64,000 nucleotides of DNA from Bacillota bacterium (lineage in GTDB: Bacteria > Bacillota > Clostridia > Lachnospirales > Lachnospiraceae): the NCBI GenBank assembly GCA_023423335.1, contig JAFAFU010000030.1, forward strand, positions 62,001-126,000, written 5' to 3'. The notes under the pieces were generated by a model that had not been told where the DNA came from, did not search any database, and worked only from the letters and a program-made list of their open reading frames with translations. Below, piece after piece: positions 44,400 through 51,322 of the stretch; positions within the stretch are counted from its first letter, which is position 1, and every line of letters starts with the position of its first letter. The position numbers were made by a program, and so were the translations under genes.

Positions 44400-44527
44400 C
44401 AGCATACCTCGACCCTTACTTAATCCAGATGTTTTTCTGTATTATAACACAATTTATGACAACATACAAAATAAAACTTAGTCCTAACGTTACTGCTTTT
44501 ACAGTAACGCGGTATTTCCTGCCTGAC

Positions 44528-44556
44528 AAAAAAGGTGCGGCCATCGGCCGCACCTT
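44528..44556 (-). terminator. Terminator after ilvC
   Basis: AAGGTGCGGCC (44532-44542) pairs with GGCCGCACCTT (44546-44556); the minus strand continues with TTTTTTGTC. Confidence 0.88.
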
Positions 44557-44573
44557 GAAACTCCCAGACAGGA

Positions 44574-45584
44574 TTAATTCTCAATCAGTTTTTTCTTCTT
44601 AGTCCAGCTCATCATGTTTCGAAGCTCTGCGCCGACCTTTTCAAGCTGATGCTGGGATTCAATTCTTCTCTTCGCATTGAAATATGTGCAGCCGATCTGG
44701 TTCTCCAGCAGCCAGTTACGCGCGAAAGTACCGTCTTGGATGTCTGCAAGAACCTTTCTCATGGCATTCTTTGTATCTTCCGTAATGATCTTCGGTCCGG
44801 TGATATAATCACCGTATTCAGCGGTATTGGAGATGGAATATCTCATTCCGGCAAAGCCGCTCTCGTTTACCAGATCAATAATGAGCTTCATCTCATGGAT
44901 ACATTCAAAATAAGCACTCTCCGGCTCATATCCGGCCTCCACAAGAACCTCAAAACCGGCCTTCATCAGAGCGGTAACACCGCCGCAGAGAACCGCCTGC
45001 TCACCAAAGAGATCTGTCTCAGTCTCTTCACGGAAGGTAGTCTCCAGCACCCCTGCCCTTGCTCCGCCGATGGCAAGCGCATATGCAAGCCCGATATCAT
45101 GGGCCTTACCGGTCGCATTCTGATAAACCGCGATCAGACAGGGAACCCCCTGGCCTTCCTGATACTGGCTTCTTACGGTATGTCCGGGTCCCTTCGGTGC
45201 GATCATCAATACATCCACATCCTTGGGCGGAATAATCTGACCGAAATGGATAGCAAAGCCGTGCGCAAACATCAGTGCATTACCGGGCTCAAGATTAGGC
45301 TCAACCGATTCCTTATACATCTTCGCCTGCTTCTCGTCATTGATCAGTATCATAATGATATCGGCCTTCTTTGCAGCCTCCGCAGCCGTATATACCTTAA
45401 GGCCGGCAGCTTCTGCTTTTGCCCAGGACTTGCTTCCTTCGTACAGGCCGATAATAACATTAACGCCGGATTCCTTCATGTTCAGTGCATGCGCATGTCC
45501 CTGGCTGCCATAACCGATCACTGCTACTGTTTTACCTTCTAATAATGATAAGTTGCAGTCCTGTTGATAATAAATCTTTGCCAT
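44574..45584 (-). CDS. ilvC: Ketol-acid reductoisomerase
   Basis: Second common step of valine/isoleucine synthesis, NADPH- and Mg-dependent. The class I short form has 336 residues. The NADP-binding motif is VAVIGYGSQGHAHALN, catalytic and metal-binding residues lie in APKGPGHTVR, DLFGEQAVLCGG and FECIHEMKLIIDLVNESG, and a C-terminal SNTAEYGDYITGP is present. The start ATG at 45584 has GGAGG 9 nt upstream; an ATG at 45593 is too close. It follows ilvN by 74 bp and is probably co-transcribed from the ilvN promoter. Confidence 0.96.
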   Translation of the reverse strand: MAKIYYQQDCNLSLLEGKTVAVIGYGSQGHAHALNMKESGVNVIIGLYEGSKSWAKAEAAGLKVYTAAEAAKKADIIMILINDEKQAKMYKESVEPNLEPGNALMFAHGFAIHFGQIIPPKDVDVLMIAPKGPGHTVRSQYQEGQGVPCLIAVYQNATGKAHDIGLAYALAIGGARAGVLETTFREETETDLFGEQAVLCGGVTALMKAGFEVLVEAGYEPESAYFECIHEMKLIIDLVNESGFAGMRYSISNTAEYGDYITGPKIITEDTKNAMRKVLADIQDGTFARNWLLENQIGCTYFNAKRRIESQHQLEKVGAELRNMMSWTKKKKLIEN

Positions 45585-45658
45585 ACCTTTCATCCTCCAC
45601 TTTCTTTAAGGAGATTCATTCTCCATCCATATTTTACAGGGAAGCTTTTCCCTAATAA

Positions 45659-46162
45659 CTACTCGTCGAAGTCGGCAATATCGCCGGAGCCTCTGGTAAG
45701 TCCTGTAATTCCGGTCCGAACCAGCTCCTTGATGGTATATTGCTCCAGCAGCTTAATGAATGCATTGATCTTATCCTGATTGCCTGTCAGCTCAATCATC
45801 AGAGATTCCAATGCAACATCTACAATCTTGGCACGGAAGATATCTGCTACGGCAATAATAGCCTGACGATCCTTTTCCGATGCGCCTACCTTCACCAATA
45901 TCAGCTCTCTGGTAACAGAATCTCCCGGAACCAGTTCCAGTATCTCAATTACATCCTCAAGCTTCTGTACCTGCTTTCTGATCTGTTCCAGTATCTGGTC
46001 ATCTCCGTGAGCTAATACGGTCATTCTTGAGATGGCAGGATTCTGTGTCTCGCCAACCGTCAGGCTGTCAATATTATAGCCTCTTCTGCTGAAAAGACCA
46101 GCTACACGGCTTAATACGCCGGCTGTATTATCCACCAGGATTGATAGCACCATTCTCTTCAT
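45659..46162 (-). CDS. ilvN: Acetolactate synthase small (regulatory) subunit
   Basis: A 167-residue regulatory subunit that gives valine feedback to the catalytic subunit, which is not encoded in this window. The ACT domain begins MVLSILVDNTAGVLSRVAGLFSRRGYNIDSLTVGET, and the C-terminal half has RELILVKVGASEKDRQAI and LVRTGITGLTRG. Full normal length. It leads the ilvN-ilvC operon, which is preceded by a sigma-A promoter and a leader of about 140 nt with a long stem. Confidence 0.95.
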   Translation of the reverse strand: MKRMVLSILVDNTAGVLSRVAGLFSRRGYNIDSLTVGETQNPAISRMTVLAHGDDQILEQIRKQVQKLEDVIEILELVPGDSVTRELILVKVGASEKDRQAIIAVADIFRAKIVDVALESLMIELTGNQDKINAFIKLLEQYTIKELVRTGITGLTRGSGDIADFDE

Positions 46163-46210
46163 AGCATTCCCTCTCTTTCTATGTAGTAAAGCCTAAGCAG
46201 CATTCCGTAT

Positions 46211-46276
46211 ATACCAACAGTTATAAGAATAGCCCGACACCACAGGACACTCTGCAATGGGGCTACGCTGTTGTAT
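46211..46276 (-). other. Structured leader of ilvN mRNA, unassigned
   Basis: ATACCAACAG/CTGTTGTAT and AGCCC/GGGCT form nested stems around a loop in the transcript leader. There is no T-box word, no run of branched-chain codons in a leader peptide that I could see, and no clear T-run after it. Confidence 0.5.
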
Positions 46277-46304
46277 AAAAAGTAAGTTTATTAGATTTTA
46301 AGTT

Positions 46305-46334
46305 ATTGTAACAACATCAAATCTATTTGTCAAG
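46305..46334 (-). promoter_or_regulatory. Promoter of ilvN-ilvC
   Basis: Minus-strand TTGACA, 18-nt spacer, TACAAT. Confidence 0.78.
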
Positions 46335-46407
46335 TACTGATATCAAGCTAGTTTTACAAATGATCCGATATATGTCTGCGTTACCGTGTGTGCATAAAAA
46401 TGCAGAT

Positions 46408-47337
46408 CTATATAATAAACAATAGACCAAGATTTCTGATACAGCCAGTCTTTAAATAGCCTCCTCTAAGCAGAATCATCCGCTTCTTCATAAAGCCGGC
46501 ATGCTGCAAATCAGCAAATTCACGTATAATTTTCAGCTGCTCCCCGGGGATAAATTCACTGTATAATCCGGCAAATTCCTCTGCCTGCTTAAAAAGTGCA
46601 TGAACTGCCTCCCTCTGCTTTTGTAAGGAAGTAATCCGGTCGGTGATATAAGACAGGAAATTACGGTTTCCGACTGCATTATTGCCATGCTGGCGATACA
46701 GCAGTGTCTGCTGCGGCAAAAAACCGATTCTCCCGCAGGAGGCCGCAATCAGTGCAATCCACCAGTCATGATATCTTGCCTGTTCGGGAAGCTTCCTGCT
46801 CTGTATCGTCCTTCGGAGTGCGGCATTGATCATTACGGTACAGCCGATTAATTTATTTTCCATAAGGATATGCGGGAGATCCGTTTTTTCAGGGTTTAAC
46901 CTTCCGGCCTTGAAAAAGGAAGGGCAAATCTCCGTAAGCTCTCCGTCAACCACTGTAGCATCCGTAAACACAGCAATCGGCAGCTCCTTGCCTAACTGTG
47001 CTTCCATGTGCCTCATTCTCTTAAGGGTATCCCCTATCTTATTTGACTTCCACACATCATCCTGGTCACACAGCATGATATAATCCGCCGTAGTATTACA
47101 TACTCCATGGAGGAAATTCAGGGTATAGCCTAAGTTGGCCTCATTCCGGGACACATGGATTATATCGGGATATTCACCGCAATACCTGTTCAGTATATCC
47201 ATCGTATGGTCCGATGACCGGTCATCACGGATATACAGATCAATATCCTTATACGTGGAGGACAGGACAGAATCCATCTGTTCCGCTACATATTTTTCAC
47301 CATTATAGGTTGACATTACTATGGATACCCTGCTCAT
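46408..47337 (-). CDS. Family 2 glycosyltransferase, rhamnosyltransferase-like
   Basis: A 309-residue GT-A enzyme, probably at the membrane face, for a cell-wall or exopolysaccharide. N-terminal VSIVMSTYNGEKYVAEQMDSVLSST and DLYIRDDRSSDHTMDIL bind the nucleotide sugar. The DxD-type metal site appears as MLCDQDDVWKSNKI, typical of the dTDP-rhamnosyl group. A cluster near HDWWIALIAASCG and LLYRQHGNNAVG follows. Start at 47337 behind AAAGGAG; it begins 89 bp after the other glycosyltransferase gene and probably shares its transcript. Confidence 0.88.
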   Translation of the reverse strand: MSRVSIVMSTYNGEKYVAEQMDSVLSSTYKDIDLYIRDDRSSDHTMDILNRYCGEYPDIIHVSRNEANLGYTLNFLHGVCNTTADYIMLCDQDDVWKSNKIGDTLKRMRHMEAQLGKELPIAVFTDATVVDGELTEICPSFFKAGRLNPEKTDLPHILMENKLIGCTVMINAALRRTIQSRKLPEQARYHDWWIALIAASCGRIGFLPQQTLLYRQHGNNAVGNRNFLSYITDRITSLQKQREAVHALFKQAEEFAGLYSEFIPGEQLKIIREFADLQHAGFMKKRMILLRGGYLKTGCIRNLGLLFII

Positions 47338-47426
47338 AATCAGATGCTCCTTTAAGCTGTTATAAACCAGTACAAATTTCTCGAAATACCTGCATAAATT
47401 TCTGAGGACGATTTGCACGGGTAATT

Positions 47427-48422
47427 TCAAAACATTGTACTGGTATTTTCCCAATAGCCTTTATTCATACTGAAACGGACTACAAGATGGTAGGGCAATT
47501 TTCTATAATTGACACCCATCAGATAGCCCAGGTATTTAAACCCGGAATTCAGAATTAGGTCCGGAATCAGCAGGTACTGCTTGCGGTCAATCAGATGCTT
47601 CATCGTCTGCTTCACCAGCTTAATTCCCTCCGACTCGGATTTCACACTCTGAAAATATTCCTCATATTCCTTATGGGATACTCCCAGGTCAAAATTCCTG
47701 GTAAACTGCTGGAGATAGGAATAACGATGGGAATGTATCACTTTTGCTTCTGCATTATATACGATCTTGTACCCGGCGCCAATGATATGGAAGGCCAGAA
47801 TCATATCCTCATTAAAAATAGTCCTGTCTACAAAACCGCCAAGCCTTCGGTAAATCGTATTACGATAGGTGGCACAGACATTGGAGCAGAAAAATGTCTT
47901 AATTCCCAACTCCCCGATATCTTCGGAGGATTTTATCCTGCTCTTCTTCGGGTAATTGAAAGCTCTGGTGTAGCGCTCCAGAATATCAGAAGCCTCTCCC
48001 GGAAGCTGTCTTGCATAGGTTGCGGCTACCGAATCATTTTGATAGGGCTTTACCAGCTCCTCTATCAGATATTCATCCTCCGGTATGGCGTCCTGCGTCA
48101 TGAACATCAGGATATCTGCCTCCGACATTGATGCGCCGAACTTTCTGGTTCCGCCATGATCAAAAGTCTTCTTCTCAATTGGGAAGATTACCGTTTTAAT
48201 CTCTCCGGCTGCGGGTAAGGCCAGGGTGTCCCCCTGATTATCTATGGTATGAAGAATCAGGATGCGATCCGGCTTCTTGGTCTGACGGCTTAACATGGAT
48301 AACAGCTTGTCCAGCTTTTTATCCGGATGGTAAACCGGTATGATGACATCGACGGAATAGGACTCCCGGCCGGTATCTTTATCGATGAGTGAACTGCTTA
48401 CGGTGGGATGATTGTTTTTCAT
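47427..48422 (-). CDS. Family 2 glycosyltransferase, RfbF-type rhamnosyltransferase
   Basis: A 331-residue GT2 protein. SVDVIIPVYHPDKKLDKLLSMLSRQ begins the GT-A fold. FDHGGTRKFGASMSEADILMFMTQDAIPED carries the DxD-like metal site, and NEDMILAFHIIGAGYKI contains the usual ED acidic pair. The C-terminal third (KYLGYLMGVNYRKLPYHLVVRFSM) matches RfbF-like rhamnosyltransferases. The true start is 48422 behind ATGGAGG. The longer in-frame extension to 48608 is only the translated 70-bp repeat and leader and should not be kept. It acts with the next gene in polysaccharide assembly. Confidence 0.88.
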   Translation of the reverse strand: MKNNHPTVSSSLIDKDTGRESYSVDVIIPVYHPDKKLDKLLSMLSRQTKKPDRILILHTIDNQGDTLALPAAGEIKTVIFPIEKKTFDHGGTRKFGASMSEADILMFMTQDAIPEDEYLIEELVKPYQNDSVAATYARQLPGEASDILERYTRAFNYPKKSRIKSSEDIGELGIKTFFCSNVCATYRNTIYRRLGGFVDRTIFNEDMILAFHIIGAGYKIVYNAEAKVIHSHRYSYLQQFTRNFDLGVSHKEYEEYFQSVKSESEGIKLVKQTMKHLIDRKQYLLIPDLILNSGFKYLGYLMGVNYRKLPYHLVVRFSMNKGYWENTSTMF

Positions 48423-48475
48423 ATTAATCCTCCATGCTGCCGATGCCCGGTAATTTGGGCTCCAGCACAATATTT
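48423..48475 (-). promoter_or_regulatory. Structured leader ending in ATGGAGG (family 2, copy 1)
   Basis: Minus strand: ATTGTGCTG, a GCCC/GGGC stem, ATCGGCAGC, then ATGGAGGATTA. The same 3' layout and words occur before the DUF2975 gene at 51066-51118. Both end at the ribosome site of an unrelated gene. Confidence 0.6.
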
Positions 48476-48492
48476 GATTAAGATTGTAGTAT

Positions 48493-48647
48493 GGCGGGTT
48501 AATGAGCCAGGTGATTTCGTCATATACGCGAATGTTTTCTTTCGCGCTTCTCACTGCTGCGCAATCCGCCACTTTACGGCGGATTAATGAGCTCAATGAC
48601 TTCGTCATACGCGCGAATGCTTTCTTTCGCGCTTCTCACTGCTGCGC
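48493..48647. repeat. Two direct 70-bp repeats in a glycosyltransferase leader
   Basis: Copies at 48493-48562 and 48578-48647 match at 61 of 70 positions by hand count, joined by a 15-bp piece. On the minus strand both have a frame giving AAVRSAKE-IR-YDE--LINPP; the first ends in a stop and the second merges with the downstream frame. A small inverted pair (ATCCGCC/GGCGGAT) brackets the junction. Confidence 0.8.
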
Positions 48648-48649
48648 TT

Positions 48650-48710
48650 ATCGCTGAAAATAACACCCTCTATTCGAGCAAGCTCGATAGTAGGTGTTAT
48701 TTTCAGCGAT
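48650..48710. repeat. 61-bp perfect-stem palindrome
   Basis: ATCGCTGAAAATAACACC (48650-48667) is exactly inverted at 48693-48710, with an inner CTAtTCGAGC/GCTCGAtAG stem. It abuts the 70-bp repeats. It could be a terminator for the DUF4173 operon (no strong T-run) or part of a dispersed repeat element. Confidence 0.75.
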
Positions 48711-48783
48711 TAATCCGCCTACCGTGAACATTATAACATATTTGTGGGGTTTGTGAATGGGCTATTGGTATTTTATGCTTATA

Positions 48784-50355
48784 TTATTCCCTGTTTATTG
48801 GATATTTTACGACACTTTCAGCAGCCAAATAATTAGATAGATTAAATCCACGGATTCCCATTCCTTTCTTTCGATTAATAATATCATCATAATACGATCG
48901 GATATCATACTTCGTATATAAATAGGCTTCATGATACGGATTATATTCCCCTGAACTTTCCCGCAAACCTTCGTAACTGCTTTGCAAAACGGGCAGTACT
49001 TCTGCCGCCGCATCAAAGGACAGCTCCTTTGTCAAAAAGCCCAGATCCAGTTCAGCCCTCTCGGTATGACTGATATAATAAGAGGCTATATAGGCGTCCG
49101 GTTTACTGAAGGAAAACAGCAGATAACATACGGATATTACCGTGACACAGTATCCAAACAGCGGAAAGTCCTTCCGGTAAACTGAAATGAGAATCCCTGC
49201 CAATATGAGAGTATCAATAAACAGAAACAGCAGGACGAACAGCCGTAAAAAAGTCAGATGATATTCCCCGATATAGAGCAGCATCCGGTATGCGGAGGAG
49301 GCAATCATGATATAGGTGCATGCGGTTATCCCTGTCATAAGTGCTTTTAGCAGCCTATGCTCCCGAAATACATTCATGCAGATCAGGATTAGGAGGAGGT
49401 TGAAACAGGTTACCGTCAGCAACTCGAAAAATCCCCTCCTTGCATATTGTGCATAAGTAAATTCTGCCGGAAGCTCAAACCACCCTTCCGTAAAAAGATA
49501 TGCAACCTGTATTCCACAGAATAACAGATAGACCGCCAGCAAAAGCGCGATTACTGTAATCGCTATTACCGGATCCGCTTTCGCACACTCCTTCGTTCTT
49601 CCGACTGCCACATCCGCTGCCCCGCAAAGAATACAATAGCAGGCGACAAAGCCCAGGACAATCAGCATCAGCACCGGAATAATTTCATTTGAAAAAACGA
49701 TAGTAAATGCCCTCGAAGTAATCTTACCGAATACCAAGTCGGCACTGGATAATAATAAAGTACTGACTAAGAGTAACGGCAATGCAATTATGCTTCCGAT
49801 CAATATATTTCGGAATTTGTCATTCTTAAAAGCCCTTGTTTCCTTCAGAAAACGGTTACCGTCAATAAAAGGAAATCCGATGGCCGCTATGCAATAAAAG
49901 GGGAAAGAGAAAATCTTCGCCAGCATACCGGCAAAATCCCGGCTCTCCTTCCCAAATTGCAGTACTAGGGACAGCTCCAGCAGCAGGAGTATACCGCATA
50001 TATTCAGAAAATGTAAGGTTGGGCTTGCTGTCAGCATACCGGATATTCCCAGCAGAAGGGTACCCAAATAGCAGGCAACTGCCTCTTTTTTCACCGGTAT
50101 TCCCAGTTTCTTTGATGAAACAGCCAGCAGGATTACCATGACAAGGGAAAACAGAAATAAATTCAAGCCGATACCCGCTCTGTAAAAGAACATGGTGAGG
50201 GTTCCGCCGAAAATCAGGCTGATGCTGCCGAATATTCTATAATTTTGACGTACTTTATTAAGCAGGGGGGATTTCACATCCTCGACGAGGAGCTCCGTCT
50301 CTGCGGCTCTGGTTTCCTTTCCTGTTTCAGAAAGGACATTATTTTGTTGTGACAT
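48784..50355 (-). CDS. DUF4173/DUF4153-type membrane protein
   Basis: A 523-residue protein with about 11-12 membrane segments and a C-terminal soluble tail (FDAAAEVLPVLQSSYEGLRE...). SDAYIASYYISHTER-like and FREHRLLKALM stretches match the DUF4173 family, function unknown. It is the last gene of a three-gene operon after DUF2975 and an XRE regulator, an arrangement common in Firmicutes. It starts 36 bp after the regulator with a GGAGGT site. Confidence 0.75.
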   Translation of the reverse strand: MSQQNNVLSETGKETRAAETELLVEDVKSPLLNKVRQNYRIFGSISLIFGGTLTMFFYRAGIGLNLFLFSLVMVILLAVSSKKLGIPVKKEAVACYLGTLLLGISGMLTASPTLHFLNICGILLLLELSLVLQFGKESRDFAGMLAKIFSFPFYCIAAIGFPFIDGNRFLKETRAFKNDKFRNILIGSIIALPLLLVSTLLLSSADLVFGKITSRAFTIVFSNEIIPVLMLIVLGFVACYCILCGAADVAVGRTKECAKADPVIAITVIALLLAVYLLFCGIQVAYLFTEGWFELPAEFTYAQYARRGFFELLTVTCFNLLLILICMNVFREHRLLKALMTGITACTYIMIASSAYRMLLYIGEYHLTFLRLFVLLFLFIDTLILAGILISVYRKDFPLFGYCVTVISVCYLLFSFSKPDAYIASYYISHTERAELDLGFLTKELSFDAAAEVLPVLQSSYEGLRESSGEYNPYHEAYLYTKYDIRSYYDDIINRKKGMGIRGFNLSNYLAAESVVKYPINRE

Positions 50356-50391
50356 AATATAAAAGACCTCCTTTTATGCTTTCATACAAAA

Positions 50392-50601
50392 CTAATCTTC
50401 GTCTCTGACATATTCCAGAATATCTCCCGGCTGACAATTCAGTGCCTTACAGATGGCCTCCAGAGTCTGGAACCGGACTGCTTTGGCCTTATTGTTCTTA
50501 AGGATAGAGAGGTTTGCCAGGGTGATATCCACTTGCTCTGCCAGCTCAGTAAGGCCAATTTTCCTTTGTGCCATTACCACATCCAAATTTACTACAATCA
50601 T
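50392..50601 (-). CDS. Small XRE/Cro-C1-type HTH regulator
   Basis: A 69-residue single-domain DNA-binding protein of the YozG-like subgroup. The helix-turn-helix is about residues 16-40 (LTELAEQVDITLANLSILKNNKAKAVRF), followed by TLEAICKALNCQPGDILEYV. Start at 50601 behind GAGGAGG. Located between a DUF2975 and a DUF4173 gene; likely an autoregulator acting at the 21-bp-arm palindrome in the operon promoter. Confidence 0.88.
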   Translation of the reverse strand: MIVVNLDVVMAQRKIGLTELAEQVDITLANLSILKNNKAKAVRFQTLEAICKALNCQPGDILEYVRDED

Positions 50602-50615
50602 CCTTGGTACCTCCT

Positions 50616-51065
50616 CTATATGGTCAGATCATTCTCTTGTTTAAAAGTCACTGCCTCATCAAATACCTGTGACAGTACCAGAGAGAATAATCCCGCTACC
50701 AAAAACACTGCGATAAGTACCAGAGTCGCCGGAGTTATCACAAATACCAGCTTCGCTGACATGAGAAGGGCAATGATGAATGCACAATTACCCATCCGTT
50801 TAAGCGATCTGACATTCTCCCTTACAAACGGATCCGCCTTTACCACCGTCCGGAACATACTCCTTAGTTCCCGGATGATCCACAGGGCAAATACTCCGGA
50901 CACCATGAAGATGATACAGAAAGGAGCATAATACTTACTAAAAATGCTATAATACCTTCCCGCCAGCCGGAACAGCCAGGGAACTCCGGCTGCAATTGCC
51001 ACTCCGCTGAAAAACATAAAATCCAAAAGCCACTTTGTAATAAGCACTAACGGTGTTTTCTTCAT
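50616..51065 (-). CDS. DUF2975 domain membrane protein
   Basis: A 149-residue protein with four membrane segments and the DUF2975 layout (GVPWLFRLAGRYYSIFSKYY... FRTVVKADPFVRENVRSLKRMG). DUF2975 genes typically precede a YozG-like XRE regulator, exactly as here (14-bp gap). Role unknown, possibly membrane sensing for the regulator. Start at 51065 with ATGGAGG, closing a family-2 structured leader. Confidence 0.83.
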   Translation of the reverse strand: MKKTPLVLITKWLLDFMFFSGVAIAAGVPWLFRLAGRYYSIFSKYYAPFCIIFMVSGVFALWIIRELRSMFRTVVKADPFVRENVRSLKRMGNCAFIIALLMSAKLVFVITPATLVLIAVFLVAGLFSLVLSQVFDEAVTFKQENDLTI

Positions 51066-51118
51066 CCTAATCCTCCATACCGCCGATACCCGCGAACCCC
51101 GGCATCAGCACAATTGTC
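51066..51118 (-). promoter_or_regulatory. Structured leader ending in ATGGAGG (family 2, copy 2)
   Basis: Shares TAATCCTCCAT.C.GCCGAT.CCCG and CAGCACAAT (plus strand) with 48423-48475. A CTGTGCCC/GGGCcgCAG stem lies further upstream. Confidence 0.55.
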
Positions 51119-51168
51119 TGCGGCCCTGATTCATCCTCCGGGCACAGCGCCGCTTATCCTTTGAACTG

Positions 51169-51197
51169 AATATATCACATCAAAAAATGAAAGTCAA
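51169..51197 (-). promoter_or_regulatory. Promoter of the DUF2975-XRE-DUF4173 operon
   Basis: Minus-strand TTGACT, 17-nt spacer, TATATT. The -35 box lies inside one arm of the palindrome at 51190-51236. Confidence 0.75.
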
Positions 51198-51236
51198 TAA
51201 TAATTTATTGTTTTACAATAAATTATTATTGACTTT
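51190..51236. promoter_or_regulatory. 47-bp palindrome with 21-bp perfect arms over the -35 box
   Basis: Arms 51190-51210 and 51216-51236 are exact complements with a 5-bp spacer, almost pure A/T with two GTCA/TGAC ends. It overlaps the -35 of the operon containing the XRE regulator, so it is a good operator candidate. Confidence 0.7.
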
Positions 51237-51322
51237 TGATATATATTCTTTATTCATATTCCGGAAATTCTGATCCTTAAACCCGCTGACTTTATCATTA
51301 AAAACGTTAAAAAGCAATGATA

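Noticed and set aside
48423..48608. N-terminal 62-residue extension of the RfbF-like glycosyltransferase
   Set aside because: It is translated repeat and leader sequence; the real start at 48422 has ATGGAGG and begins the GT domain.
48493..48647. CRISPR-like array
   Set aside because: Only two 70-bp repeats with a 15-bp join and diverged sequence; no further units, leader or cas genes.
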